The notes beneath the pieces were generated by a model. That model searched no databases. It saw only the letters and a program-made list of their open reading frames with translations, and was not told the DNA's origin. The translations under genes were made by a program, and so were the position numbers. Positions 28,277 to 38,372 of a stretch of DNA of 64,000 bases are shown in pieces (positions within the stretch are counted from its first letter, which is position 1; each line of letters starts with the position of its first letter). The DNA comes from Aeromonas australiensis. Its GTDB lineage: Bacteria > Pseudomonadota > Gammaproteobacteria > Enterobacterales > Aeromonadaceae. Location of the stretch: assembly GCF_000819725.1 (NCBI RefSeq), contig NZ_CDDH01000014.1:1-64000 (forward strand). The letters run 5' to 3'.

Positions 28277-30454
28277 TTAGCCCAGCCGCTTGAGCAACTT
28301 CTCGGCTTCGGCACGCTGGTGATCGCTGCCCTGCTCCGCAGCCTCTTGCAGCAGCTCGCGGGCGCTATCCTTGTCGTCAATCTCGAGGTAGGCACGGGCC
28401 AGATCCAGCTTGGCCCCCACTCCGCCGTCATCGGCATCCACGTCAAACCCGGTGGATTCCGGCAGCACCTCGGGGAAGCCATCGAGCCCCACATCCAGCG
28501 AGAAGCCCTGATAGGGCTCCGGCTCCGGCGCGGTGGCATCCGCTTCGGCCAGCAGCTTGTCGATCTCGACATAGCCACTCTCCTGCGCCTGCTCGCGGGG
28601 CTGAAGATCTGCCGGATGTGATTCCACCTCGGCGAATGCATCTTCGAAATCAGAAAGCGCCAGCTCGTTGGGATCCCACTCCAGATCCAGCTCGGCATCC
28701 TTCGCCTTGCCAGACTCAAGACCCAGCTCGGCCAGCATGGCATCCGCGCTATCATCGGCTCCATCTGCGGCACTGAGATCAATGGCGTTATCATCTTTGT
28801 CTGCGGCGGTGTCGTTGAGGGCATTTTCAAAATCGCCGAGATCGAAGCTGGCCAGATCGTCGTCAGCGGCGCCGACTTCATCAGTGGCGCTCAAATCGGG
28901 TTCGAGGTCAGCAGAGAGATCCGCATCCAGCTCGGCAAACAGGGCTGCTTGCAGCTCCTCTTCGCTCATAACCTCATCAGCGGCATCGGGCTTGGGATTG
29001 AACTCGCTGGCCAGATCCATGGCGGGCTCGTTGGCCAGCGCGATGGGTTCATCCTGCGAGAGATCGAGATCCGGCACCAGGTCCGGGTCACGACTGGCCG
29101 GCTGGGCAGCCATCCGCTCCGGCTCGAAACCTTGCAGCTCCATCTCGCCATCATCACTGAACACCAGATCGACATCTGGCTTGGCGACGGGCTCTTCAGG
29201 CTCCATCGGCATAAAGCCATCCGGGGTGTTGAGATCCGGCACCGGCCGCTCCGGCTCACTGTCGGTCACATCGACACTCAGCAGCTCATCAAACTCGCTC
29301 TGCTCCTGATCCATCATCATGGCAGTGGACTCGGAGAGGCTCTTCTCCTGCTCTTCCAGCTCGCGGCGGGCTCGGGCACGTAGCCACAGGGTCACCAGTG
29401 CCAAGACCAGCAGCACCGGCAGCAAGATGATCATCGCGAGGTTGAGTGGTGAGGCGAGCAGATCCATCAACCAGTTTTGCTTGGATACGGGCGCTGCTGC
29501 CACCGGGGGAACCGGCCGAGCTTTGAGCTCGGCAATCTCTTTTTGCAGCGCAGTCTGATCCTGCAACTGGGCTTTGAGGGTCTCCACCTCTTCGGTCAGC
29601 GCTTGCAGACGCAGCTTGAGCCTGTGGTTCATTTCACTCACCTGGCCGAGCTGGGCATTGGCATCTTCCAGTGCCAACGCCATCTCGGTGGCCGGTTTAC
29701 CCACCGGTTTATCCAGATCGGAAGGCAGAGGCGCCGGTGTGGTGCCTTCTGCAGCGCTCGGCGCAGGAGCTACCGCCTCTTTCGGCGCAGGCTCGCTTAC
29801 CTTGGCCACCTCTTTGGTTTCAGCGGCCGGAGCGGGGGCCACAACCGGGGCAGGAATGGGGGCGGCTTTCACCACTGGCTGCGGCGCAGGTGCTGCTTTT
29901 ACCGGCTCGGACTTGGCAGCCTGGACCTTGACGGGCTTAGCCGTGTTAGTTTCCTTATTGGCCAGATATTTGGGGCTTAACCCCTTCCAGCTGGCGTTAT
30001 CGCTGCGGAATCTGGCGCGCGCCTGGGCATCGGTGATAACGCTCGCTTCAGCCGCGGTTGGCAGCTGAATACGGGACCCCACCAGAATGTGGTTGATATT
30101 GCCATCGGCAAAACTGCGGGGGTTTTTCTCGTAGATCGCCACCATGGTCTGGTAGACGCTCACGCTCGTGGAGGGGCGATATTTAGTCGCCAGGCTCCAG
30201 AGGGTATCGGTCGGACGAACAGGGCCGTAGCTACCGGCATTGGCAGTGACCTGACGCACCACTGGCTGGGCAGTTGCACGCACCGGTTGTGCAACAGGGT
30301 TGGCGACCGGCTGAGTATTGACGGCGGGAGGTGCAGGTTCGTCAGGGCCTTTTAGCTCGACAAAAAAAGGCTCCCGTACCGAGTCCTGTGCCTGGGCGGT
30401 GCCCAGCAGACCAAATACGAGTAGCGTTGCCAATGTTATGCGGGAATGTCCCAT
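28277..30454 (-). CDS. fimV: FimV, LysM-domain inner-membrane hub protein
   Basis: Polar hub protein that supports type IV pilus assembly and twitching in Pseudomonas and polar organisation in Vibrio (HubP). The start MGHSRITLATLLVFGLLG at 30454 is a signal peptide ending near AQAQ; 725 aa. A LysM-like domain follows (PTDTLWSLATKYRPSTSVS, about residues 75-130), a Pro/Ala-rich stretch, a coiled coil (about 250-300), one membrane span (LNLAMIILLPVLLVLALVTL), a very acidic cytoplasmic region, and the FimV C-terminal TPR-like motif LDLARAYLEIDDKDSARELL. It lies between asd and truA. The usual spacer repeats are shorter than in HubP. Confidence 0.9.
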   Translation of the reverse strand: MGHSRITLATLLVFGLLGTAQAQDSVREPFFVELKGPDEPAPPAVNTQPVANPVAQPVRATAQPVVRQVTANAGSYGPVRPTDTLWSLATKYRPSTSVSVYQTMVAIYEKNPRSFADGNINHILVGSRIQLPTAAEASVITDAQARARFRSDNASWKGLSPKYLANKETNTAKPVKVQAAKSEPVKAAPAPQPVVKAAPIPAPVVAPAPAAETKEVAKVSEPAPKEAVAPAPSAAEGTTPAPLPSDLDKPVGKPATEMALALEDANAQLGQVSEMNHRLKLRLQALTEEVETLKAQLQDQTALQKEIAELKARPVPPVAAAPVSKQNWLMDLLASPLNLAMIILLPVLLVLALVTLWLRARARRELEEQEKSLSESTAMMMDQEQSEFDELLSVDVTDSEPERPVPDLNTPDGFMPMEPEEPVAKPDVDLVFSDDGEMELQGFEPERMAAQPASRDPDLVPDLDLSQDEPIALANEPAMDLASEFNPKPDAADEVMSEEELQAALFAELDADLSADLEPDLSATDEVGAADDDLASFDLGDFENALNDTAADKDDNAIDLSAADGADDSADAMLAELGLESGKAKDAELDLEWDPNELALSDFEDAFAEVESHPADLQPREQAQESGYVEIDKLLAEADATAPEPEPYQGFSLDVGLDGFPEVLPESTGFDVDADDGGVGAKLDLARAYLEIDDKDSARELLQEAAEQGSDHQRAEAEKLLKRLG

Positions 30455-30678
30455 ATTCGTTCCTTCGTATGACGGCCCTATCACATTGAAAAATCTGGAT
30501 AGTTACCCCAAAACAGTCGGTTCAATATAAATCAGGCTCGCCTGGCAAGCCAGCAGTCCGACACATTTAGCACCCAACTTGACCCTGAGTGTAGGAAAAA
30601 ACTTAATCAGTTGATATCGCAACAGAATCTTGAAGTGACGGAGTGCGGCATGGGTCACACCCCGGTTTGATCACAGGC

Positions 30679-30709
30679 CGGATGCGCAGCACTCCCTGCT
30701 GCGCATCCG
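30679..30709 (-). terminator. Hairpin after asd
   Basis: Perfect 13-bp stem CGGATGCGCAGCA-ctccc-TGCTGCGCATCCG, 17 bp past the asd stop. No T tract on either strand, so it may protect the 3' end or terminate weakly. Confidence 0.6.
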
Positions 30710-30725
30710 TGGCATCTGACCAGCC

Positions 30726-31742
30726 TTACAGATAGTCGCGAACCAGCAGCTCGGCAATCTGTACACTGTTGGTTGCCGCGCCCTTACGAACGTTATCGGC
30801 CACGATCCACATATTGATACCACTTGGATGAGAAATATCCTGACGCACCCGACCCACCAGCACCTCATCCTTGCCGGTTGCGTCGCGCACCGGGGTCGGA
30901 TAATCCCCTTCGTCATCAAACAGGGTCACACCCGGTGCATTGCGCAGCAGATCCTTGACCTGTTCGGCATCCAGTGGCTGGTGCAGTTCGACATGTACCG
31001 CCTCTGCATGGCCGTAGAAGACCGGTACCCGCACGCAAGTCGGGTTCACCGCAATGCTGGCATCGCCGAGGATCTTCTGGGTTTCCCATACCATCTTCAT
31101 CTCTTCACGGGTGTAGCCGTTGTCAGTGAAGCTATCGATCTGTGGGATCAGGTTAAAGGCGATCTGCTGCGGATAGAGGGTCGGCTCCACCGGACGACCG
31201 TTAAGCAGATGAGCAGTCTGACCCGCCAGCTCGCTGACCCCCTCTTTGCCCGAGCCTGACACAGATTGATAGGTGGCCACGTTGATGCGGGCAATGCCCA
31301 CTTCATCGTGCAGCGGCTTCAGGGCCACCAGCATCTGGATAGTGGAACAGTTGGGGTTGGCGATGATGTTGCGATTGCGAAAATCGGCCAGCGCATCCGG
31401 GTTCACTTCCGGGATCACCAGCGGGATATCTTCGTCGTAACGGAAGCAGGAGGTGTTGTCGATGACGATGCAGCCGTGTTCGGCAGCAATCGGCGCCCAC
31501 TTGGCCGAGACCTCTGCACCGGCGGAGAAGAGTGCGATCTGCACCTGGCTCCAGTCAAACTCCTCCACATCGAGGATCTCGAGGTTCTTGCCGGCAAAGC
31601 GCACGGTATCACCGGCACTGCGGCTGGAAGCCAGTGGATAGAGGGTCGCTACCGGAAATTCGCGCTCTTCCAGGATCTCGATCATCGCCTGACCCACGGC
31701 GCCGCTGGCACCCAATACCGCTACGTTAAACTGCTGGCTCAT
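30726..31742 (-). CDS. asd: Aspartate-semialdehyde dehydrogenase
   Basis: Reduces aspartyl-4-phosphate to aspartate semialdehyde for lysine, threonine, methionine and diaminopimelate synthesis. The start MSQQFNVAVLGASGAVGQ at 31742 (338 aa) has GAGGAG; the open frame running to 32108 is non-coding. NADP-binding GASGAVG is at the N terminus, and the catalytic cysteine is present in ANPNCSTIQML. It occupies the position of the inactive paralogue usg in E. coli (pdxB-usg-truA) but keeps the catalytic Cys, so it is probably a functional enzyme. Confidence 0.93.
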   Translation of the reverse strand: MSQQFNVAVLGASGAVGQAMIEILEEREFPVATLYPLASSRSAGDTVRFAGKNLEILDVEEFDWSQVQIALFSAGAEVSAKWAPIAAEHGCIVIDNTSCFRYDEDIPLVIPEVNPDALADFRNRNIIANPNCSTIQMLVALKPLHDEVGIARINVATYQSVSGSGKEGVSELAGQTAHLLNGRPVEPTLYPQQIAFNLIPQIDSFTDNGYTREEMKMVWETQKILGDASIAVNPTCVRVPVFYGHAEAVHVELHQPLDAEQVKDLLRNAPGVTLFDDEGDYPTPVRDATGKDEVLVGRVRQDISHPSGINMWIVADNVRKGAATNSVQIAELLVRDYL

Positions 31743-31935
31743 TCTGTTCTCCTCTGATAATGCTGCAATGGCGTCGGCTGGCGCCATGGTCGGCAGGCTC
31801 TCGCGCGGCGAGATGACGCTGCCTGATATGGCTGAACCGGCGCAGTAGCATCTGCGCCAGCTCAGTAAAAAATGGCGGCGAGGTGGCCAGTGCGGCTCAC
31901 CCCTTCCGGTTATCTTCCAACTCCGAGTCCCCGAT

Positions 31936-33057
31936 TCAGGGGAGTGACAGCGCAAATCCCAACGCGCCCAGCGCTTGGTTGGCAAAGGCTCCCTCGACCT
32001 GCAGGGAGGATAGTTCACGGCGCTCGGGATAGTGCTTGCGCTGCTCGTCAAAGCTGCCGGGCAGGCCGAGTCGGGCCCGGAAACGGGCATCATCACGACG
32101 CACGTCATAAACCAGATGCACCAGCTGCTTGATTAGCGCCTGATCCGGGATGCGGCCCGGCACCACCGCCTGCAAATCGGGGGCTGGCAACAATTGATTC
32201 AAATCCTGACGAGGCTGGCGTCCCAACTGCTGGCAGAGCGCCTGATAGAGCATCCAGGTACCGCGGGCCTTCCCCTCCAGGCTGTAACCGGCGATATGGG
32301 GGGTGGCAATCTCGGTATGGGGCACCAGCGCAGCCAGTGGCTCGGGCTCGTTCTCCCACACATCCATCACCAGTCGCAACGGCTTATCGCTCAACTGGCG
32401 CGCCAGCAGGGCCCGGTTATCCCACACCTCGCCACGGGAGGCATTGATCAGGATCTGCCCGGCAGGACGGGCGGCAATCTGTTCGGCATCCAGCAGATGG
32501 TAGGTGGCATCCGGCCCTTCACGGGTAATGGGCACATGGAAGCTGACGATATCGGCACCAAGAGCGGTCTGATAATCGACAAAGCCCGCATCGGGGGTAT
32601 TACGCGCCTTGGGTGGATCGCAGCGCAGTACCCTCATGCCAAGCGCTTGGGCCTTGCCAGCCACGCACTCGCCGGTATTGCCCGCGCCAATCACCGCCAA
32701 CGTCATGGCCGAGAGGTCGAGTTCATAGCGCTCCGCCAGCACCAGCAGGGCTGAGAGCACATAATCCCCCACCGAATACTTGTTGCAACCGGGGGCGCTG
32801 GAGAAGGGAATATTGCGGCTTGCCAGCAGCGCCTTGTCCACATGGTCGGTGCCTATGGTGGCGGTGCCGACAAACCCGAGTTTGGGGCTGGTCGCCAGCA
32901 AATCGCCGTTGACGCGGGTGACCGAACGCACCAGCAGCACATCGGCATCCAGCAGATCGCGGGCCTGCATCTGCCGTCCGGGCAGCGCCACCACCTCGCC
33001 AAATTCGGCAAACAGCTCCACGGCATGGGGCATATTCTCATCAACGACTATCTTCAT
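31936..33057 (-). CDS. pdxB: PdxB, erythronate-4-phosphate dehydrogenase
   Basis: NAD-dependent 2-hydroxyacid dehydrogenase of the pyridoxal phosphate pathway. The start MKIVVDENMPHAVELF at 33057 gives 373 aa; the frame runs 9 codons further. Characteristic blocks: GTATIGTDHVDKALL, SAPGCNKYSVGDYVLSALL, the NAD loop AVIGAGNTGECVAGKAQALG, and TPHIAGYSLEGKARGT with the catalytic histidine. It is upstream of asd with 193 bp between them, as pdxB precedes usg in E. coli. Confidence 0.95.
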   Translation of the reverse strand: MKIVVDENMPHAVELFAEFGEVVALPGRQMQARDLLDADVLLVRSVTRVNGDLLATSPKLGFVGTATIGTDHVDKALLASRNIPFSSAPGCNKYSVGDYVLSALLVLAERYELDLSAMTLAVIGAGNTGECVAGKAQALGMRVLRCDPPKARNTPDAGFVDYQTALGADIVSFHVPITREGPDATYHLLDAEQIAARPAGQILINASRGEVWDNRALLARQLSDKPLRLVMDVWENEPEPLAALVPHTEIATPHIAGYSLEGKARGTWMLYQALCQQLGRQPRQDLNQLLPAPDLQAVVPGRIPDQALIKQLVHLVYDVRRDDARFRARLGLPGSFDEQRKHYPERRELSSLQVEGAFANQALGALGFALSLP

Positions 33058-33305
33058 CGGGCTCTCTTTGGTCACAACCGCCACGGGGGCGCCATTCTAG
33101 CGCAAAGCCTCCCGAGATTTCAGCCTGTGATGCAATCAGCAACGAAAAGGGCCATATTGCGCGATAACCGCACTATCCAACTGGTCAAACAGCTTGTTTG
33201 CCACAAAAATGTAAGCTGCGGTAACAAACCCACGGCTCGGCTTGGTCAGGGCATGCCGCGATGGCACAATGCCCCTCTTTTTCGCGATCGTCCATACCAA
33301 TCATC

Positions 33306-34043
33306 ATGCCACCACACACCTCATCGCCAATACCCTCTTCACTCACCCGCAGTCAGGTGATTGGATTCAGCACCCTGTTGATCCTGCCCCTGCTGCTGCT
33401 TGCCACCCTACCCTGGCAGCCTTTTCTGACCGGCTCCCTGCAATCAGGCTGGCTATGGTGGTCATATGCCCTGACCCGCATGGTCGATATTCCCGGGATC
33501 GGGGTCAGTTGCGCCCTCTTGCTGCTGCTAACCCGCTACAAACTGAAACTGGCGCCAGCCCCCTTCATTGCGCTGGGATGTGCACTGGCGGCCCTGCTCG
33601 CCAGCGACTGGGTACTCAAGAGCCTGATCAAGCACCTGACCGAAGAGCCCAGACCCTATCTGCTCTGGCTGGAGAGTCAGTCGCTGATCCCAGCCATCAA
33701 GCACTTCTACGCCAGTAGCATCGATGTGCGCAGTGAACAGGTTCATGCCGCCAGCCAGTTGCTGGCCCTGCCTGAGTGGCTCGGCCACCACTGGCAGGCC
33801 GAGGTGAACTACGCCTTCCCCTCCGGCCACAGCATCGCCGCCATCAGCCTGGCCCAGTTTTTCGGCCTCATCTGGCTGGCCCGTGCCCCCACCGGCATCT
33901 GGCTGCTACCACTGTGGGCGCTGGGAGTTGGCCTGTCACGCATGGTGTTGGGGATGCACTGGCCGATTGATGTGCTGGCCAGCGCTCTGTTGGGTACGCT
34001 CACGGCGCTGATCGCCGCCCGCTGGTGGCTGCACAGATACTGA
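33306..34043 (+). CDS. pgpB: PgpB-like membrane phosphatase (PAP2 family)
   Basis: Integral membrane phosphatase of the PAP2 superfamily; E. coli PgpB acts on phosphatidylglycerophosphate, phosphatidic acid and undecaprenyl pyrophosphate. All three motifs are present: KHLTEEPRP (K-x6-RP), FPSGH, and [12 protein letters not shown] (SR-x5-H-x3-D). Several membrane spans, about 245 aa from the ATG at 33306; an ATG at 33261 would add 15 residues before the first span. Divergent from pdxB, in front of rnt. Substrate preference cannot be read directly. Confidence 0.87.
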   Translation: MPPHTSSPIPSSLTRSQVIGFSTLLILPLLLLATLPWQPFLTGSLQSGWLWWSYALTRMVDIPGIGVSCALLLLLTRYKLKLAPAPFIALGCALAALLASDWVLKSLIKHLTEEPRPYLLWLESQSLIPAIKHFYASSIDVRSEQVHAASQLLALPEWLGHHWQAEVNYAFPSGHSIAAISLAQFFGLIWLARAPTGIWLLPLWALGVGLSRMVLGMHWPIDVLASALLGTLTALIAARWWLHRY

Positions 34044-34143
34044 CCCAAGGGTCATACTACCGCGGTTTACTCTAATGGGATGGGGGGACAAGCCTGTGCT
34101 TTTTTGCCATAATGCCGCCTCATTTTATCCCGACCGAGATCCC

Positions 34144-34821
34144 ATGACCGACGCAGTTCATACCCTCAAGGGCCGTTTCCGTGGTTTTTACCCCGTCGTC
34201 ATCGATGTTGAAACAGCCGGGTTCAACGCCAAAACTGATGCCCTGCTCGAAATCGCGGCTTACACCCTGAAAATGGATGAGCAGGGCTGGCTCGTTCCCG
34301 ATCATATATTCCACTTTCATGTCGAGCCCTTCGAAGGGGCCAACCTGGAAAAGGCCGCGCTGGATTTTACCGGCATCGACCCCTACAACCCGTTGCGGGG
34401 CGCTGTCTCGGAAAAAGAGGCATTGACCGAGATCTTCAAAGGGATCCGCAAGGGGATGAAGGAGCAGGATTGCGGGCGCGCCATCATAGTTGCCCACAAC
34501 GCAACATTCGATCACGGCTTTGTGATGGCTGCCGCCGAGCGCGCTGGCCTCAAGCGTAATCCGTTCCACCCGTTTGCTACCTTCGACACCGCGGCCCTCT
34601 CCGGGCTGGCGCTGGGTCAGACTGTATTGGCCAAGGCGTGCCAGAGTGCAGGCATCACCTTTGATAACAAAGAGGCGCACTCTGCCCTCTATGACACCGA
34701 ACGGACCACCGAGCTGTTTTGTCATATTGTCAACCGCTGGAAAAGCATGGGGGGCTGGCCGCCAGCTCATCCAGATCACGAGACACCGGATGCCCCCACC
34801 AATGAAGAGGGGCTGGAGTAA
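34144..34821 (+). CDS. rnt: RNase T, tRNA 3'-end exoribonuclease
   Basis: DEDDh-family 3'-5' exonuclease that trims tRNA and small RNA ends and turns over the tRNA CCA end. The start [17 protein letters not shown] at 34144 (225 aa) agrees with the family; the frame extends to 34075. Catalytic residues are in [12 protein letters not shown] (Asp, Glu), [11 protein letters not shown] (Asp), and the final His/Asp in [15 protein letters not shown]. It is followed by a strong terminator. Confidence 0.95.
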   Translation: MTDAVHTLKGRFRGFYPVVIDVETAGFNAKTDALLEIAAYTLKMDEQGWLVPDHIFHFHVEPFEGANLEKAALDFTGIDPYNPLRGAVSEKEALTEIFKGIRKGMKEQDCGRAIIVAHNATFDHGFVMAAAERAGLKRNPFHPFATFDTAALSGLALGQTVLAKACQSAGITFDNKEAHSALYDTERTTELFCHIVNRWKSMGGWPPAHPDHETPDAPTNEEGLE

Positions 34822-34829
34822 AGAGATGC

Positions 34830-34857
34830 AGGCTGCCACTGGCAGCCTTCTTTTTTT
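34830..34857 (+). terminator. rnt terminator
   Basis: Stem AGGCTGCC-act-GGCAGCCT followed by TCTTTTTTT, nine bases after the rnt stop. Confidence 0.9.
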
Positions 34858-35082
34858 CGGGACGAAATTGATCGCACCACACAGCAGAGCTCACCAGCAA
34901 CCCGTTTGCATGCAACAGACGAAGACAAACAGGTCACAACCCCTCATGTTGATCAACCTTGTGCCAGATACTGCTGCGATAAGAGGGGTTTTACTGATTT
35001 TTTGCTCGACATTTGTCACATTTTTCGCAAACTAACTCCCCTTCACATGACAGACAGCAATAACAAAACATAAGGAAATCAA

Positions 35083-36405
35083 ATGAATCCAGTTGTTATC
35101 GCAGTCGGGCTGATGCTGGTGCTCAGCCTGCTGCGGATCAATGTGGTGGTCTCGCTGGCGCTAGGGGCCATTGCTGGCGGCCTGGTCGGTGGGCTGTCGT
35201 TGACCGATACCCTCACCACCTTCAGCGGCGGCCTGGGTGGTGGCGCCGAGATTGCCCTCTCCTACGCCATGTTGGGCGCCTTTGCAGTTGCCATCTCCCG
35301 CTCCGGTATCACCGATCTGCTGGCCCGCAAGGTGATCAGCCAGTTGGGCAAGGATGCCAGCAGCAGCCGTATTTTGTGGGTCAAAGCTCTCTTGCTCTGT
35401 TCCGTGCTGGCCGTGGCTATCTCGTCCCAGAACCTGATCCCGGTTCATATCGCTTTTATTCCGATCCTGATCCCGCCATTGCTGCATGTGATGGCGCAGA
35501 TGCAGATTGACCGCCGTCAGGTCGCTTGTGTCCTGACTTTTGGCCTGACAGCTACCTATATGCTGCTACCGGTCGGTTTTGGTGGCATCTTCCTGAACAA
35601 CATTCTGGCCAAGAATCTGATTGATAACGGTGTGCCCATCACTACCAGCCAGATCCCGCTGGCGATGGCCATGCCGGTCTCAGGTATGCTGCTAGGGCTG
35701 TTGGTGGCGGTATTTATCAGCTATCGCAAACCTCGCCAATACGATCTGGCCAAGATCCTGGATGCCGAACCCGAAGCGGTGGAGCTCAACCTCACCCACA
35801 TCTGGGTAGCGCTGCTGGCCATTGGTGTGGCACTGGGGTTGCAATTGATGACCAACAGCATCGTACTGGGTGCGCTGGCCGGTTTTGTCATCTTCACCTG
35901 TGGTGGCGTCATCAAGTTTCGCGAAAGCCAGGATGCCTTCACCCAGGGGGTACGCATGATGTCGCTGATCGGCTTTATCATGATCTCCGCCGCCGGTTTT
36001 GCCGCCGTGATGAAAGCCACCCACGGGGTCGACAGTCTGGTTCAGTTGGTCGCCTCGGGCATCGGCCAGCACAAGGGGCTCGCCGCCTTTCTGATGCTGC
36101 TGGTGGGCCTGCTGATCACCATGGGGATCGGCTCCTCCTTCTCCACCGTGCCCATCATCGCCACCATCTATGTGCCGCTCTGCCTGCAGCTGGGCTTCTC
36201 TCCGATGGCGATCATCGCCCTGGTCGGCACCGCGGGCGCACTGGGGGATGCCGGCTCACCGGCCTCCGACTCGACGCTGGGCCCCACCTCCGGCCTCAAT
36301 GCCGATGGTCAGCACGACCATATTTGGGATAGCGTGGTGCCAACCTTTATCCACTACAACATCCCGCTCATTCTCTTCGGTTGGATTGCCGCCATGGTGC
36401 TCTAG
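35083..36405 (+). CDS. NhaC-like Na+/H+ antiporter family transporter
   Basis: Integral membrane transporter of 440 aa with about 11-12 hydrophobic segments, from the YuiF/HI0325-like branch of the ion-transporter superfamily. Typical features are a glycine-rich early region ([35 protein letters not shown]) and a C-terminal [20 protein letters not shown] block containing conserved polar residues. ATG behind TAAGGA; monocistronic, between the rnt terminator and a bidirectional terminator. Families in this branch include Na+/H+ antiporters and amino-acid transporters, so the substrate is uncertain. Confidence 0.8.
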   Translation: MNPVVIAVGLMLVLSLLRINVVVSLALGAIAGGLVGGLSLTDTLTTFSGGLGGGAEIALSYAMLGAFAVAISRSGITDLLARKVISQLGKDASSSRILWVKALLLCSVLAVAISSQNLIPVHIAFIPILIPPLLHVMAQMQIDRRQVACVLTFGLTATYMLLPVGFGGIFLNNILAKNLIDNGVPITTSQIPLAMAMPVSGMLLGLLVAVFISYRKPRQYDLAKILDAEPEAVELNLTHIWVALLAIGVALGLQLMTNSIVLGALAGFVIFTCGGVIKFRESQDAFTQGVRMMSLIGFIMISAAGFAAVMKATHGVDSLVQLVASGIGQHKGLAAFLMLLVGLLITMGIGSSFSTVPIIATIYVPLCLQLGFSPMAIIALVGTAGALGDAGSPASDSTLGPTSGLNADGQHDHIWDSVVPTFIHYNIPLILFGWIAAMVL

Positions 36406-36429
36406 CGCTCGGACAAGATGCAGACATGC

Positions 36430-36455
36430 AAAAGGCGACCTCGTGGTCGCCTTTT
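36430..36455. terminator. Bidirectional terminator between antiporter and phnE
   Basis: Stem AAAAGGCGACC-tcgt-GGTCGCCTTTT is symmetrical with A and T ends, so it can stop both the plus-strand transporter transcript and the minus-strand phnCDE transcript. Confidence 0.85.
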
Positions 36456-36475
36456 CACTTTGTGGACCAAGGCCC

Positions 36476-37273
36476 TTAGATAAACTGTTTGCGCAGCCGC
36501 TGGGAAAGCAGGTCCAGCATGCTCACCACCAGAATGATCACGATCAGCAGGGCGCAGGTCTGGCCAAACTGAAACCCGCGAATGGCTTCCCACAGCATCA
36601 CCCCTATTCCACCTGCACCCACCATGCCCACCACAGTGGCGGAACGGACATTGGACTCAAAGCGGTAGAGGGAGTAGGAGATCCACAGCGGCAGCACCTG
36701 GGGAATGACCCCATAGATCACCTCCTGCAGCGCACTGGCGCCGGTTGCCCGCACCCCTTCCACAGGACCCGGCTCTATGGCTTCCACCGCTTCGGCAAAC
36801 AGCTTGGCCAGTACCCCTGTGGTTCCGATAAACAGCGCCAGTACACCGGCAAAGGGCCCCAGTCCCACGGCCACCACAAACAGCATGGCAAACACCATTT
36901 CATTGATGGAGCGACAAGCATCCATCAGACGGCGGACCGGTTGATAGACCCACCAGGGCACTATGTTCTCGGCACACAAGATGCCAAGGGGAATGGCGCA
37001 GATAATGGCAAGTACAGTCCCCCACAGAGCGATCTGAACCGTCACTATCATCTCGCGCAGGTAGAGCTGCCACTGGGAAAAGTCCGGAGGAAAGAAGTCA
37101 GCGGCAAACTGGGCCATGTTGCCCGCATCCCGGTAGAGGGCAAGCGGATTCATCTCAGCCCCTTGCCATGACCAGGCCAACACGGCCATAAAGAGACCCC
37201 AGCCTGTCAAGCTGCGCCAGGATGGCTTGCTATTGGGGACAGCGGGATGAGGAACGGCAGTGATACTGCTCAT
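36476..37273 (-). CDS. phnE: PhnE, phosphonate ABC transporter permease
   Basis: Inner-membrane permease of the PhnCDE importer. The start [16 protein letters not shown] at 37273 gives 265 aa; the frame extends 17 codons upstream. About six membrane segments, with the cytoplasmic permease EAA-like loop in [20 protein letters not shown] that contacts the ATPase. A single permease gene is present, whereas some loci carry two. Last gene of the minus-strand phnC-phnD-phnE cluster; 60 bp after phnD. Confidence 0.92.
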   Translation of the reverse strand: MSSITAVPHPAVPNSKPSWRSLTGWGLFMAVLAWSWQGAEMNPLALYRDAGNMAQFAADFFPPDFSQWQLYLREMIVTVQIALWGTVLAIICAIPLGILCAENIVPWWVYQPVRRLMDACRSINEMVFAMLFVVAVGLGPFAGVLALFIGTTGVLAKLFAEAVEAIEPGPVEGVRATGASALQEVIYGVIPQVLPLWISYSLYRFESNVRSATVVGMVGAGGIGVMLWEAIRGFQFGQTCALLIVIILVVSMLDLLSQRLRKQFI

Positions 37274-37333
37274 AGTGACTCTCGACAAGGTATCGTGAAG
37301 ATAAGTGCCCCCGGGCGGGGGCACGGGTTGACA

Positions 37334-38317
37334 TCAGCTGGCACTGGCAGCCATGCGCTGCTCCAGCTGGGCCAGTTGCTCGTCCAGTATCTTGAGCTGG
37401 GCGGCTTTATCGCTCTCTTTGAGGTTGCCATTCGCCACCTCGGTACGCTTCTTGAAAAGCTCCAGCTGACGGATGGGCAACAGTTGATCATCGTCAGAGG
37501 GCTTGAACTTGGCCCACTGCAAACCGGTCAGGACCTGCTGCTCGGCGGGTTGATCCCCATAGGTCATGAAGAAGGTGCGGATACGTTCCTTGGCCCCATC
37601 ATCGAGCCCTTTACGCCATACCATGGGGTCGGAAGGGATCAAGGGTGAGGTCCAGATCACTTTCAGCTGAGCGGCTTTATCCGGTGCCGTCTCTTGCAGC
37701 CTTTCCATCCCCTCGCTGTTGAAGGTACCCACATCCACCTGCTTGTTGGCCACGGACAGGGCGTTCACCTCGTGGCTGCCATTCATGGTGCGTTTGAAGA
37801 TACGGCTAGGATCGGCATTGTTCTTGGCAAACACGTAATAGCCGGGCACCAGGTAACCTGAGGTTGAGTTGGGGTCACCATTGGCGAAGGTGAGCTCGCC
37901 TGCTTTGGCCAGCATGTCGTCGATGGTGCTGACCGGATTGTCCTTGTGGACCACCACCAGACTGTAGTAACCCTCGGATCCGTTGGCGGCGACCGTCTGA
38001 GCGAAGATTTCACCGTTGGCGCGATCCACGGCTTCCATGGCTGCCTTGTTGCCATACCAGGCCACGTCCACCTTGTTGAAACGCATGCCCTGTATGATGC
38101 CCGCATAATCAGGGGCAAAAAAGGCGTTGACCTTGAAGCCGGTCTGCTTGCTCATGTCGGCGATGAACGGATCCCACATTGCCTTGAGATTCTGGGACGA
38201 CTCGGTAGAGATAATCCCGAAATTGAGCTCTTGCCCGGCTGCCTGGGCCTGGCCACTGACCAAGGCCCCACCCAGCAGGGCAGAAGCCGCGAGTACGTGA
38301 CGCATACGCTTGAACAT
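37334..38317 (-). CDS. phnD: PhnD, phosphonate ABC transporter periplasmic binding protein
   Basis: Periplasmic solute-binding protein for phosphonates (or related reduced P compounds). 327 aa with a signal peptide MFKRMRHVLAASALLGG cleaved after AQA. The mature start GQELNFGIISTESSQNLK and the ligand-site region VDVAWYGNKAAMEAVDRA and SYKLV-equivalent GYYSLVVVHKDNP are typical of PhnD. ATG at 38317 behind AAGGAG. Between phnC and phnE. Whether the ligand is alkylphosphonate, 2-AEP or phosphite is not readable here. Confidence 0.93.
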   Translation of the reverse strand: MFKRMRHVLAASALLGGALVSGQAQAAGQELNFGIISTESSQNLKAMWDPFIADMSKQTGFKVNAFFAPDYAGIIQGMRFNKVDVAWYGNKAAMEAVDRANGEIFAQTVAANGSEGYYSLVVVHKDNPVSTIDDMLAKAGELTFANGDPNSTSGYLVPGYYVFAKNNADPSRIFKRTMNGSHEVNALSVANKQVDVGTFNSEGMERLQETAPDKAAQLKVIWTSPLIPSDPMVWRKGLDDGAKERIRTFFMTYGDQPAEQQVLTGLQWAKFKPSDDDQLLPIRQLELFKKRTEVANGNLKESDKAAQLKILDEQLAQLEQRMAASAS

Positions 38318-38372
38318 GAACTGACACTCCTTTGTATTGAACAGCTAATGGGTTAAATGACACTAAACAGGA

